This document shows, one piece after another, positions 24,301 to 39,247 of a DNA stretch of 64,000 nt. Origin of the DNA: Struthidea cinerea (Eukaryota; Chordata; Aves; Passeriformes; Corcoracidae); NCBI GenBank assembly GCA_013397865.1, contig VZTI01004087.1, forward strand, positions 719,135-783,134, read 5' to 3'. The notes under the pieces were generated by a model. That model saw only the letters and a program-made list of their open reading frames with translations, ran no database searches and was not told where the DNA came from. The translations under genes were made by a program, and so were the position numbers. Numbering within the stretch: the first letter of the stretch is position 1; every line of letters starts with the position of its first letter.

Positions 24301-27300
24301 TGATGTTACTGATGAACATGTGACACATAAAGGGGGTTAAAGATGAAGTATATAAATAATTGATATCAAGGTTTCTGTCTTTCGGTGATCAAATGATTTC
24401 AGGGGAACTGGAGAGTAGAGTACACAGAAAAGAGCATGTGGTGATACTTTTATTTTTGTAATATATTACTATTTAAGGTTTTGATTTTTTTTCATTTAGG
24501 AATGGTAACTAGCTAAAAGCAACAGCAACAAGACACAAAAAAAGCAGGCTAGAACATCCTGGTTTTATTAAAACTGAAAATTAACGTGATTATCACACTG
24601 TGGAAACAAATTATAAAAGGCACTGATGTTTTTCCATATTGCAAAGACTCATGTTTATTTCCCATCCCTGTTCTCCATCCCTGCATGACTGGAGAGGCTG
24701 AAAAGTGCCTGGTGTCACTGTCAGTGGAGAGAGGTAGGATGGAGCAACTGACAAAAGCTGTGGTGCTGCGCTCCTCCTCTGTCCCAGCTGTGTGCTCCTG
24801 CCAGCCCCTTTGTGTCCGAGCAGTAGGCGGTCTCTTTGCTACAGAATTGGTACTGCAGCCTCAACAGGGCGGCACAGTTTTCGGCCAGCTTAAGTAGACA
24901 CTAAACTGCCCCTTAAAAATGTCAGCTGCATACAGGGGTAATTTTAAATCCATTTGTGAGTACCTCAGATGCTGCATATGAAGCAAATGGGACTATTTGT
25001 CCTTTATTAGCATTTTAATCAAACAATCTTCAGTGGAAGTGGTTTAAAAGCATCAGGGATGATGCTGTGTACAGTGGTGGGATCTCGGGAAGGTTCTCAG
25101 CAGTTGGTCAGAGCAGCACAATGCCAAATTCTTAAGGTATCAAATTCACTGGAATAACATGTGCACACCTACATTGAAGCAAATTTTTCACTATGAAAAC
25201 TCATTAGCAGATGAAGAAAGAAAAGTAATGCTACGAATGTTGTATTTGTGGAAGCATTTAAGTATTCAAGACTTGCTGATTGTGTTTTTCAACCTGCTAG
25301 ATGTTGACATATAAAACACAGTATGTTGGTAAATTATTCGTAGCATAAAACTCAAGGAGTGGAAGAGGAGTCTCCTTTTCCTTGACCCAGTGTCTTGACA
25401 ATCTATTAAATTCTTGACATTTAACTCTCACTGCCAAAGAAAACCTAGAAGAACAGACCAACATAAAAACTCAATACTAAGTTTATCAGGCATTAAGTTT
25501 TGAACCACAATGTGGTACAGTCGCCAGATATATGCATGATCAAATATATGCTACAATTTGCACCAGAGAAGTACTTAACATTAGAGTCTTGTGAGGTAGG
25601 TAAGCTTTATATAATATTACTGTAAACAGGATTTTGCCCTTGGACCGCAGGTGAAGGTCCCACGTGAAGAACCAATGCATGGAGGCATATGTATCCATTG
25701 ATTTTGGTATCAAAGTAACAAATACTGGTAACAAATCCCATTTTTTTCATTCATTTCAGCAGAGATATCTCAGCTGTAGCTTTGCAATCCTAATACAAGC
25801 CCCACCGATGATGTGCGTGCCTTTCCACTGACTTCATAAGCTCTGTATTTGGGCCTGAATCCCAGTACCCCATCACTGAGGTCCTTTCACCAGCAGTTAT
25901 TAATACAATATTCTTACTTGCTAGCAACCATAAATTAGAATTCGCCCAAAGATATTTTTAAATATATTGCCCAGCCCATAAGGAATATATATAAAAAATG
26001 TTCTTACTGGGCAAGCAGAATCTACAGAGGCAGCAATTAAATCATAAGACTGAAAACAAAAACTCTTATGATCTACACCATTGTCTCCAAATTATGTGAT
26101 TAAGGAGATACTAAATTATACATTACAGTGAAAAGGTACAACTACAAATCTTAACTAAGCATATTTTTTTTTTAGTTCTATTCATTATACTAATGTACAG
26201 GCTTATATTTAGCAGCTTTAGAAGCATTAGAAAACAGGAAGGCTACAAATTACAACCCATATGGGTATGCTCAGGTTGGCAGCAGTGATTAATAGTATCT
26301 CCTGGATTTGGTTTTTTTAATTTAAACAATATTTAAGACAGATATTTAGATGATTTGCATCACAAAGGATTCAAACACTGTATTTACTTGAACAAAGCAT
26401 ACTCCATTATAAGGAATGTTGGACAAATTAACATGTATTAGTTCAGTCATTATCACAGGGAAGCAGGCAAGGTCTCAGGTTAAAATGGAATATCTCAGTT
26501 TGCAGCACAGCACCCTGAATTCAAATTATACTTAACCCATTCTGCCTAAGTATCTTAAGTGATTTTATGTCAATAAAGGCCGTGTTCATTCACCTCAGTG
26601 GGATATCTTACTTTGCACAGCCCTATTAGATTTAATAAAATGACTATGAAGTACTACTTAATGGAAAAGTGTGGTTCTACAAGAATTTTAACATTGATGA
26701 GGTGATCTGCCACTCTTGTCATATCTGGTTGACTATTCCCATCTCCCCGTTTTCCAAGGATTAGATAGCTGCGTTGAACCAGGTAAGGGGACTGATTTTG
26801 CAAAAATCTTACCTGACAAATTAACTATTAGTTTTCAGCTAGAAAATCTCCCTCAGTTTAGTTCACCTCGCATAGGCCATAATATATCTGAAGGTAGGGA
26901 GTATAAAGAACACATTTTTGGAGACTACTTTAAGGTAAACAATGTTGTAACTTGGTTGAATCCTTCCACTCTTAATTCTGATGTTTTGCTCTGTAGGAGG
27001 AGAGGTCTAAAATGCCAACTATTTTTAATCATCCAAAGGAACCTGAAAAATTTGAGTGCCAGGCAAAAAACGTTGAAAATATAGATTATCAAACCTTTCA
27101 AGTACGAGCTCATTGTTGAAAATACATTTCTATGTTATTGTAAAAAAATACATTCTCAAGTACTTAGAGTTACCAGTCAATTTTTTTTTTTTTTTTTTTT
27201 TGCTAAATATTAAGTAGATTGTCACTGGGCTTCTTTGAGTCATGCAAGGAAAGTGGTGCAGAAATACAGACATCATAACAATATACCAGTACATATACCA

Positions 27301-30300
27301 GTGACTTAGGCTGGATTATAGACAGCACAGTGACTCTCACAACCTAGAACACAGGGTTTGCATTAGATTCCTTTGGACTTCATCCAGATCATTCAAAGAC
27401 TAAATTTTGGGAAGTTTCCACTTTTATTGCCATTTTCCCTGCTAATGTATTTTGGCCTGTAGGTTTCTTTTAAAGTATCACTTCCATCTGTTATTCTGAG
27501 TAGCTTTGTTATAATTTTTTTTTTTTTATACTTGTAAGTGCTGCCAGAGAGACCGATTATGTCTACATAACACTGTGCGTCTCTGCACACAGGTGCCCAA
27601 GCCAGTTGTAACAAGCTTAGCTAACTGGAATAGATAACATGCTCTATTAATGAAGCTGTTCCTCCTGGGATCTAAGCTGATACATCAAAAATTAGCCTGA
27701 ATATTACTTCAGGGCAGTGGATGGTTCTTAGCTGACCCATGTTAAAGAGCAGACTCTTATTTAAATTTTGGAGATAAAGTTAGGATGCAAGTTAATCAGT
27801 CTATAGATCCCTACACAGAGAGGTCACATTGGAGGGTTTATATATTAACAGCAAGAGGAATGAAATGATCAAATAGCTGAAACCTGAAGCTTGAACTTTA
27901 ATGATATATAAGTTGTACATTATTAACAGTGTTTGTAATTAGGACTGGAAGAGTTTTTCAAAGTATATGATGGATTAGCTGTTATTTGAAGTCTTTAATT
28001 AAGACCAGATGTACCTCTCAAAAGATATTATCAAATTTGATGATAAAAGAACTATCAGGAGAAATTCAAAGGTCTTAAACTTTATGAATTTTTCATCACA
28101 TCAGACTTTCTTTTACAACATTAATTCATCTAGAAAAGTGGAAAAATACAGTGGACATTTATAAAGGTCATATAAATAGGTTTCTTATAATGGCAATTGA
28201 ATTGCTTTCTGTTCTGCCAACATAACTGGTTTGGGAACCAGCTGGAGACCGCTCAGGAACATAAGACAGAAATTAATTTTGCCACTTCTAAGTGTGGGGA
28301 GGCAAGTCTGGCAATTAAAGAAGACATAGGGAGAAGAAGTAGGGCTGAAATGTGATGGCAGTATTTCATGTCGCTCTTACTTCCTCTTTTCTCCTGCCTT
28401 GCTTCTGCATAGCAGTAACTCCTAGTCCATTCACCCTGATCTTTCTGGCAATATTAGCCAACCAAAGTGTCTTTCCAGGCATCTAGCATAGCTACAGGAA
28501 GAAGGCAATTAAAGATCTTTTTAAAGAAGATAATTAAACTATGGATATTTCCCTGTCCTTTCCAGTTTTACTGCCTAGGCAACTGCCTCTACTTCCAGTG
28601 CCTGAAGCTGGCCCTGACAATACTAGTGATTCATTAATCGGTCTTGGGCTCTTTCAGAATCCCACCTTAGTAACCATTACAAGGGCATCCATAACGATCT
28701 GCAGTACAACTTCAACAATTCATTTGTTGCATAATGACTTTGTTTCTTTTATGGGGCTTTATGAAGTTACAAACATCTATACAGAGGTAGGGTATGTCAG
28801 CTGACAATTTTTTTTTCATATACATACAATAGATATCCTTGGCACATGTGAACAGTATTATTTTGACTCATAGGAATGAAGTATTTACAGAAAGATAAAT
28901 GCACTCAAGAGTACTTTCTAAATAGCACTACTGAAAACCAGTAAATGTAAGAACAAAAAATATTCATCCATTTAACATGAGACACTTGCCATCACAAAGT
29001 TTCTTGCTTCAAAGAAAAATTCAGCAGTTAGCATATTTCTGGCATTTTTTCATTTCCAGAAGACATGGCAGTTGATAGATTTCATTTCTATCTAATTGTC
29101 AACAAACATGGAGCCTTCAGTTTCAAGTATTTTTCCCCTTTGCTCTTCTATAGCACAAAAAATCTATTGTCAGATCATTTGCAATTTATTTACAATCACA
29201 AGAGCAGCAAGCAACCAAATACACAGACAAAGCCTGTCAAAACCCAAGATGAGTTCAATTGCATGTGCTGAACTATGCCTCTCCCATAAACATGGGATTA
29301 CCTCTAGCAGCCAGGAAGGCAGGAAAATATTCCTAATAAGCTCTGTAGCCTTCCTTCTTCCTCACAAATCCGCATTGTTTTGCAATATACCCAGAAAACT
29401 ATCCAAGTTCCAGCTATTACAGCCCAGAGCTCATTAGGCTTGTGACAGATACACACTGCTGCTGCCTAGAGTTGCAAAGAAATTACTGAGAATTGTTCAG
29501 AATTTTCCTGACACTTCTCTGTAGAAGTAAATGACTTATTGATATCACTGATTGGTGGGATCAAAACATTTGAGGCAACACATGAAATCTTTTGAAACTG
29601 TGACAATAACTGAGCAAATTTCTAGTCATCTTAGCACTCGTATTCCTCATCCCCTTGGCAGTTCACTTGTCAGGAGCAAGGTGCCCAACCTTCTCTTAAC
29701 CTCTGATTCTTTAGCAACCTAATGAATAAGAAAATAAGAAATTTCAGTCTGCTGCTAAATTAGCGTGAGTGTTTTGAATATAGTAGAAAATAGCTCAAAC
29801 CTGTTCAAACAGTTTTTCTATCTTTGTTCTACCACAGAATAAACCTTTTTTTTAGGCTTCAACAGATTAGGTTGCCTGGGAACATCAAAGAGGACCAATT
29901 AAATAAAAATATGTGTTATTTCCATAATCAGAACACATATTACTAAAAATATCAAAAATCAAAAGACTTGCCTTCAAAATATAAAGCATAGAACCACAGC
30001 CAGAAAAAAAATTAAATTATCAGAAGTTACATATTTAATTATGTCAAACATTAAATAATTTTCATTTTTCAAAGCAAATTCAGCTTTTGTTTTAAAATGG
30101 AAAACTTTCCTCAAACCTTGATGTATTAAAATTCCTTTCTGTGTCTGAAGGCCTGCTCTAAAAAAGAAAAAAAAAAAGCAAATAGGAAAGGGTGCTGAGA
30201 GGTATGTCTCCTAAGCCATCTATCTTAGAATATGTTAAACAATATACAATAAACACCTCTTTCTCTCCAAGCTGTGGAAGAAGCCTAGGTAAGAAGTTGA

Positions 30301-33300
30301 GATACAGGTTACTGGTTTAGATATGTGGGTTTATATGGAGATAAATCCAATGTCTGGTTCTCAGTCCGGCACTATCTGAAATCATGAAGAATCTATTGTC
30401 TACTTCTCAGACATGAAATTAACCCCTTGGTCATTAACAGTGAAGCAAATCAATGTCTATTTTAATCCTGTGATATTACAGTTTGAGATGTGCAACATCT
30501 TTTTAGAAAATATATGTAAAAGATACAAAATGTTTGTAAAGATACAAGCTAGTCTATAGCAGTGAGATTTCTGTAGCATCAAGGATCTGGTGAAGTAATG
30601 CAGTACATCAGTCATACACTGTGCAATATTTTAAAAGGTTTTCTTGACGTGCTGCAGCAAATTTATTTTTAAAATGGAATATTAAAAGAAATATGCTGCT
30701 ATAAAAGTAGTTTGTTTTCATCCTAACAATAACATGAGACTGCAGTAAGAAGAAATAAAATTGTGATGATGTGATGTATCACCATCATCATCATCATCGT
30801 TTTCAAACACAGCTTTATTTGGGACTGTGAGATTTGTGAAGTACTCTTCAGTGACAGCTCTATAAACCCACATGAGAAAGGGGTAGGACAAAGAGGAGGT
30901 TAAAATGTTGGAAAGAGTTCTTTAGTTAATAAAAAATGCTGAATTGGAGGAGAGTCTACAGTAAAAATCAGTTATATACAAACAAAGCTGTATGCAGTTA
31001 AATTTACCATTTGATTGCTTAAATATAGGACGCTTTTGCTCACAAGAGTGTAGGTAGCAAATCTCCATTAGCCGTGGATTTTGTTTGAGTGAAATTGAGG
31101 AGCAAGGGTAAATCCTAGTTCTCTCAATATATGTGAGAAAAAATAAAACCCAAACCACCAAACCAAAAACCAAGCCCTCAGCCTTCTTCATAGGCAGGTT
31201 TCTCTGCTTTTCTAGTTGAGTACCGTTGAGTGAAAGAAAATTAAGGTAACATATTCTTCTGAAACAGGAAGCATCTGAACCTCAAATACTCAATAAAATA
31301 TTGTTAATTGCATTGGCTTGTCCAATCAGCTCTCTGAAGAGCACTTATATATTTACTATACTGAAATTCCAACCAAAGGGCAGAAAGAGAGTTTACTGTA
31401 ATGTTCTAAAAGTGAATTGCAATGGCTTTCCTGAAGCAGAGCTTGTTTCCACTTATCCCCACTTGTGTGGAGACCTTGGTATCACTGGAGCTTTGTCTTA
31501 GTAAGCATGTATTAACTACACTGCAGTTTTATAGTGGACTTTGAAGCATTCTTATTTAACAAAGAAATTAATCAAATTCAGTCTGTTACTGGAATAATGA
31601 GTGAATTTCCAGAGGGTTTGTAATGTGTGGAGATAAGGGCACAAAGCCAAGTTCCATTCTTCCTGAAGATGGATACTGCTGAGAGAGTAGCTTTTCTCTA
31701 GCCTTCATAGCAAACCCACCAACAAATATGGAAGAAATTTGCAGCAATTTTATCATTATTTTTGCAGAAAATTGCTTTCTGGAAAGATATGTCTAAATAT
31801 GTACATCAAATCTTTCCCCCTACATTTTGCTTTAGAACCAAATGTTCCCTGCTGTTCCAAAATGGCTTTTGAAGTATCCCAGATATGGTCATACATCAAA
31901 ATTAAGAGACTATAATAATCACTTTCAAGAAAAAAAAAATCAACAATAAAAGAGTGGTCACTACATATATATATGTATATGTCTATATAGATATTTAAGT
32001 TACCTCACTAAAATATAAACTACTAGACACAGATTTTCATGCTTTATTCCTGCCATGTGGTTTCTTTGTCAAACTCATTCCTGTACTGTTTCCTTAGAAA
32101 TTTGCCAGTCTTGTTTATAGATTTGGTTATAGATGTCTGAAATGTTCTCCATAATGCTGGACTCTTGAGAGAGGGTACCTCAGACCTGTCAATCTGAAGG
32201 TTAGGATCTGCATTCAGACAACAATAAACACAAGAGCAAAACCATAGCATTAACGAGCATAAGGAAAAAGGTATGGGATGCTGAGAAAATGTTCCATTTT
32301 ACAATTAATGTATTTTAAGGTTTCCTCTTGCATGGAATGGGTTCGTTCTTTCCTTCCCCCTCTACCCCCAGCACTAGAGAGAAAAAACATGCTGTGGCAT
32401 GGTGTGGAGATAAAGTAGTTTTTATTCCAATTTCATAGCTCTTACCTAACCCTCCTGTCTTCTCTTCATCAAGGGTCCTTTTTTCCAACATCATAACATC
32501 TGCTTTATGTTTCTTGACCTTGCACTCTCCCACTTTCCCTCTTTCCCTCCAGGCTATACACTTATTTCCATTCCACTTCCTCCTCCTCAGCAGGACATCA
32601 GCAGGGGGAAGTGCAGGTTAAGCAGAAGACAGAAGCTCTGTGTTTGTAGTCTTGATTTTTATTTGGCATTCCGGACAAACTTCTGCCTTCCCTCCTCTTA
32701 TTACAGAAGCTAAGTGCTATGCAGTTTCAACTTAATATATGAAAAATCCATTTTTTGGCAATAGTTCCTTTCCTCTTGTGTTTCCCCTGACCCCTGTAAG
32801 CTTAGTCCAACCTTTTAATTCCCACGTGAAATGACACAATCTTCAAACTAGACAGGGAGCATCGTCTCAGCCCTGGTGAATTCCTTTTCTTTGCTCAAAA
32901 GAAAGGAAATACTAGAGTTTTGTAATGGACTTTTTAGCATCCCCTTTTTTTTTTTTTTTTTTAAAGAAAAGATGCTATTTTAGCTTAAAATTCACGCAAA
33001 ATACTCAGCCTGAGGCAGACACCTCCCATAGACACCTTTCAGTGCTGAGGTTTAAGTTCAGTGATTATGAAAAAGTACAGCTAGGGTTTTATAGAAACTG
33101 TAACCTCACAACAATTAAATACAATGGAGATGTAACTGTTTTTTAGTGTAAGGAATTAATTTGGACTTTTCTCCACAATTCTTTTTCCACAGATTAAATT
33201 GCATATTACTTTAGGGTCCTCCAACTTCAATAGCTATAGGGATAAAGCCGGGACCCGATTGATTTTTTGCTTGGCTTTTTTTTGCTTTTTAAAGTGTGGG

Positions 33301-33387
33301 TGCAAGACAATAAAAACTTGTCAGTTGTCTACAGACAAAATGAAAAGTTACAGGAAAGTCATTGCAAGAAATTCTCATTTTCTTTCA

Positions 33388-33526
33388 CAAAAGAAAAAAA
33401 AAACACAAAAAAAAAATCCAACCAAAACAACCCACCCAAAACAAAACCAAAAAACAAAACAAACAAACAAACACAAACCCAAACAAAACAAAAGAAAAGA
33501 AAACAAAACAAAACTAAACAACAAAG
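33388..33526. repeat. A-rich low-complexity block (AAAC/AAAAC type)
   Basis: About 140 bases made almost only of A and C, with units such as aaacaaacaaac and aaaacaaaac. It could be a decayed poly(A) tail or an expanded simple repeat; I see no retroelement body directly to its left. A Lys/Asn/Pro/Thr-rich open frame across it is a by-product of composition. Confidence 0.85.
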
Positions 33527-36500
33527 TTTTCCCAACCAGCTACAGACCAACTTTTGCTCATTGTAAGGTGATTGTTTTCTACCTCACAACATCTAATGGT
33601 AGTATAAGTAATTTATTTCAGACTGTAGTGAAGGTTATAGGTGTTAGTGACAATAACATATGTTCTAGTGAACTAGATATGCATTACCAAGTTTCTATCT
33701 AATTTTTGCTCCTATAGGTGTAAATAGAAGGAATGCATTTAATAAATTATTTAGTAAACAGGGAGAATAAGGCAGAAAATTGCGTGATAAATCAGATAAA
33801 GGCAAAAGTAAACACTATCTTTCTTCCTTCTCTTCCATTAACCTGGCTGAATATTTTTTCCCTTGTTCCAAGGTAAATACATATCTGACAAAGCAACATT
33901 TTCATAATTTTTGATTGAATTTATAGTCCTAAATGAAAGGAAGATGATAAGCATAAATTAAACTGTTTACCAATACTTTTTATAGCGAAAAATTCCTTTC
34001 TAATAATTTGGGAACTGCTTGGAAAACCTTTTCTTGATATAACAGAAATAATTAATAGCTGAGAATTTATGTCTCAAGCTGTGGTTGGATGATTGGTTCA
34101 TCAATTGATTTTTAAACAAGAAAGAGGAAGCTTTTACTTAGTATGTAATAGGTGTTAAAATTGGAATAGTCTGTGTCAAAATAGTGCATCATATTTATAT
34201 TTAAATATGCATATTTGTACTGTGAAAGGCAGATGGATGCTCAAAATGCAATCTAGTTATTAATCTGAAAGCTGTGAGAATACCTAGAGATATATAGAAA
34301 AAAACACCCCCAGTTTTAAAATACTAACATATTCCTTAGGAATAATAAATATTAGTAGGCATCTAGAAATGAAGTGTCTTTGGCCATCCATTGTGTAATA
34401 CAACTTAATTGGTTATGAGTTATCTCATTATTTATATGAGAGATAAACAAAATTTTCAAAATCTTGCTTATAGGGGAATCAGGAACTCCCTAACTGGAGA
34501 TGTATGTCTACAACCCGTAATCAGCTCTAGAAATTGCACTTTATGTTCCAAACAAATTTACATTATGACCACTAGCACTACATCATGTTGGCAATGCTGA
34601 TAGGAAATTAATGTCTATGAAAGTTCTCGTTGACTGTGTATCTCGGTTTCCTTAGGAACTCTGGAAAACCAGCCTTGTTCCTGCTGTTGCCATTGAGGAA
34701 ATAGATGTCCTGGCATGTTAGGAGCACCCACTGTATGTAGTCAGGCAACCAAACCAGTCGGAATATTCCCCATTCATACATATGAAAATCATTGGCAATA
34801 TCCGTGACAGCATCCCTAGAAATCCATTCCCAAGTACATACAGGAAGAGGAAGCCTGGGTCTCCAAGGATCTTTTCCCAGATCAATCATCTTAGCTTTGC
34901 CCTTTTCCTCTGCCCTTTAGCTTTCTTGTGACAGAACAGCAAAATTCAATTTTGCCTGCCCTGCTGAGATTTCACAGCCTGCTCTGTCTGAGTGCTAAGC
35001 ACGTTCATGAAGAATAGCACCAAAGTATTGAACCAGTGCATAATGAGTCTTTCTAATCATGCCCTTGTCCTTCATTGCCAGTAGTCAACAGTGCTGAAGT
35101 GTGAAGTGTGAAGTGTACAAACACATGAAGAGCTTTCCATAATTTATTTGTGTTTGCTGTGAATAAAAAAAAAATAATGTGGCATCTCCCTGGCAAACTT
35201 ATATTGCCCTCCTTCATTAGTAAAATATTTCCAAAAGGTTAATTATACAAAAAGAAAACACACTTCAGCATTTAGACACTGTATTAATACATTAATTATG
35301 TCTTAATGATCAGGGTCTGTAGCATTTCTGGAGGATTAATGACCATCTGGGAGAGTTCATAGCCCAAGTCTTTTCCAAAGGTCATTTATTCCATCTATTT
35401 GTTTATTTTCTAATAAATGATCCAGAGTCAAGGTCATTACTGATAGGTCACTTGTATAAAAATGAATTGTAATAACGACAACCCCCACCTGGTTATGTTT
35501 TTATTAAGGAATGTTTATCCAAAGCAAAATATATACTCTCTCTTTATCAATGCTATTTCTTCTGACAGCAAATATTTAAAATGGTAGGAAAGTAATTACA
35601 TAGATATACTTTTAAACTCTTTTTTTTTTGTCATATAAAGAAGGCTGCACAACTTTTTTCTTCCTGCTCACTCTGAAAAAAAGTGGGAAAAAAAGGTCAA
35701 AATTTACTCTTGAATTTTTTGCAGTAAACTATCTTGTCCTTTTTTATGTGTAGAAATAATTCAAAAACCTAAAATTCATAAACTGATAAACAAAATTAAG
35801 CTACCTGTGAAAACAAACAAGCAAAAATCCATCAACATATCTCTCCAAATTACCTTTTTCTGGAGTTAGCTATCATGCAGACACATCCTGTAATATGAAA
35901 ATCAATTATAGTTTTCTTGATTGAATGCATGAATATCCAGCTGCAGCCTTGACTGAGAGTTCTGGGGTCACAAAGTCCACTAATAGGAAGTTATATCAAA
36001 CGGAAAGGAAAGCAAAGCCACATTCACTGTCACAAAATTACCAATCTGATAAACATTTGTCAGAGAGACTATTCCTCACAAAAAGTGATCTTGTCAATTT
36101 GTAATTTCAGCTTTCTTAGGTAAAAAGCTGACATGATTCTTTTTCCAAAATTTCAGTTCCTGTCGTCATCACAAAATTTTGTTGAAACTATTTAGTTTTT
36201 GGATCCTGCTTGATGGTGGGTAGGATCAAGAGACTTGATGTTTCCTTGATAAATGAAAACAACAGTATATTTTGGGGGTTTTTATCATGCTGGTAGTACA
36301 AAACCTAAATTTATTTGCAGATATAAAACTCAATATTGCATTGCATATTAGGAACACCATTTCATAATGCTTTGACGATTTTCTTTAAATTTAATTTTAA
36401 TCTTACGTAATTCTTAATTACTACATAGAGCTTTACATTCTCACTTTCAAGAGACTGTACTAACTTTCCATTCATTTCTGGAGGTAAATCTATGCAATTG

Positions 36501-39247
36501 TTTTCCTCTGTAGTTATATGTGGCTCAGGACCTGTCTTTCCCCCTTCTGCCATGTTTTTGAGGCTATGTCTTCATCATGACAGCAGGGATTTCTGAGCTT
36601 TCCTGTGGTAGCTGCAAAAGCGGAAGCTTGGAGAAGTAGCAAGATGATGGGATTTGGAAGGCAGCATTTATTTGGTTTGGCATAGGGCCATGCAAACGAG
36701 GCTTTTTCAACTTTCACAGCTGAGCTGTCTGTCTTCACTGGCCCTGTGGTGGTCACGATTTGGGAATCTTTGCACCAGGTACTGTTCCCCAATGCAGACT
36801 TGGCAATAGCCATTCCTGTTAGGGAAGAAGATTCGATGATATTTAGATTTATATGTAGATTCAGCTGAAAACAATAGGCTCCAAAACGTCCAGATACTTA
36901 ATATTTGATTAACTATTGTTTAATAATTAACTAATATTTTAATAATTGATCAGAGGAGATGATCTGAGCAAAAAGAATAATATGTGAACAACAGTGGAAA
37001 GTGGGCAATGTCCCTTGACTGTTGTCAGTGTTAGGGTCTATGACAGTGCTTGAATGTGTGCTTATTCTCTTTATTTGTTTTCTTTTGTGTTTCTTAAAAG
37101 GCTCTCCATGAATACAAAATAAGCTTCCTTCATATCAATCAGAAAATGTTTTTAAAAATGAGTTGACAGAGCTCAGATCTCCTCAGAAGCTGAACTATTT
37201 TGACTTCAGATATACTAGTAATGAAGCTGGAAATTCAAACACTTCATTAAAATATTGTGGAATCTCCCACCTTTGCTAGGTTTTCTTCATCTCTGTTTTA
37301 CACAGAAGCTTTCTCTCCTGTGACTCCAAGTCTCTTTGCAGGCAAGGCTTTGTTTCTGTAAGCTGCTATTATGGTCTGACAAGGCAAGGGAAGCTGTCAG
37401 ATATTTTACTTTGATGCCATCCAGATCCAAACAGAGGAAGCCTTCAGTACAAACATATCATTATAATTTCCTTTCTGCTCTTTGTCAGTGGTCGGTACAT
37501 ATGCTAGTGGAACAACACAAACAGAATCTTATCTGCTTTTCTCTGTTTGTTTTGTTTTGTTTTTTAATTTCCTTTATCCCATAATAGGTGACAATGAAGT
37601 ATCTATTGACTGTTTCAGACATAAAATTGCTATTGTTAGAATATTTTACATGTTGGGCCTAATGATGAGTCTTCTAAAAGTCAAATAATACTGTATTAAT
37701 CTTCTCAGACTTGCCCAAGTTTTTAGAATATATTTGCAGAAGTTGTATATTCAACTATTATTAGTTTCTGGGCTGAAGACCAGACACGTTTCCTTCCAGT
37801 TCCTCAGTGCTTTCTGTTTAGTTTTTATCTTGTATTTATGGATGTCCTTGTATGCTGAATCCAGATTTTACAAGGAACTGTATTTAGGATCTTATGATAT
37901 TTTAATGTACACATATAGTTCAATATATCTTTGTTACTTAAATGGTCATGTTACATTTTAATTCTTTCCCCTAAGCTCTTTGTAAAAATAAAATGAACAG
38001 AAACAACAGTCAGCACTGATAACTTTTCAAATTATGGTCAAATAAATTTTTGAAATCAAAACAATGGAAATTGGCATTTTTCATCCTACTGCTTTGTCTC
38101 TTAGGTGTTATGGCCTGCTTTTATAAAACATACATTGACACTAGATTAGAATAAAATAATAAAAAAAAAACCTCAAACAAACAGCAACCCACAAAAAGCA
38201 GGTTGAAAGAAGGTTACTTTAGATTTTTAGTTAAACAGAGAGACAGGAAATGCAGTTTAATATTTGCTTCTACAGTCTCCATTCTGTCTATATTTGCAGT
38301 CTATCTTAGTTATTCATGGGTTCCAATAAAAAAGTATCCTACAGAATGATGTCAATAGAAAGTTCCTATTGTGCTTGCACCCAAAGAGGCTTTTTCAGCC
38401 AGTGTAAAGAATGTGACATCCAGTATTTCTGAATTTCAAGTGCTTCTCTTGCAGCCTGAGTTAGAGCGATCCAAGTGTTGCATCATGAGCTGACATAAAC
38501 CCATAGGAATCTTCCCCATCTGTCTTTTCCCCACAGAAGGGAAAATCTCTGTTAAGGAAGAAGTGCTGTGCAAAGAGTCAAATGGCCTGTTCCACATCTG
38601 CTAATAAGCCTCCCCAGAGAGAAAGGTTACTAGTGCTTCCATCACACTGGAAGGAATGGTGAGGGAATCTCTGCCCTAACAAAACCCGTCTGAGTCACTT
38701 AGAGCAGCCCACTGCTGCTTCTGCCTCCTGGAAGGCAGAGCCTAAGGGAATTGTGGCACTTGGAAAAGACCTGGCTGTTCCTGAAGGTGGGAGCCAGTTC
38801 TGATGTAAATAATATCCCTTGGTATAAATATAGTTCAATTTATTAGTTCCAAAGAAAGAAAGATACGATCAGAAAAATCTCCATCATATCCTATAAGGAT
38901 AATGCCTTAGGCTTATAGCTTTTATCATATAAGATACATGACTGACTACATTGGTTGACATCCAGATACTGTCACAAGAGGAAAGGATTCTGCTTAATCC
39001 ATAGGCATTGAGCTGATTCTTTCACAACATTGTTCCATACCTCCTGGCTCTTCCTAGGATGACATGCTGCTGCAGCTATATTGGTTGGCAAGTTAGTCCT
39101 GTTTAAAGTGAGTATCCTTTATTAATTTCATACCTGCCAGGATGTTTGGGATTAGTGCAGGTTAGAGAAAGGCTATAGTACATTTTAACCATTCACATCA
39201 CAACAAAAAGCCAAGCAGATCATCTTTGGGTGAAAAACCATCCCATT

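Larger units (their letters stand above)
20956..39247. other. Gene-desert sequence, no supported gene
   Basis: AT-rich, with no recognised protein. Simple-sequence patches include an A run at 22534-22549 inside an A/C-rich stretch to about 22615, a 21-base T run at 27181-27201, an 18-base T run at 32945-32962 and an A-rich AAAC/AAAAC block at 33388-33526. A short atc repeat at about 30781-30798 forms part of a weak hairpin. Three open or coding-like stretches (21780-22385, 34608-34889, 36362-36813) are described under findings. None is called as a gene. Confidence 0.6.

Noticed and set aside
33199..33702. 167-codon plus-strand frame
   Set aside because: Its centre is a Lys/Asn/Pro/Thr run from the A-rich low-complexity block, and no motif is present outside it.
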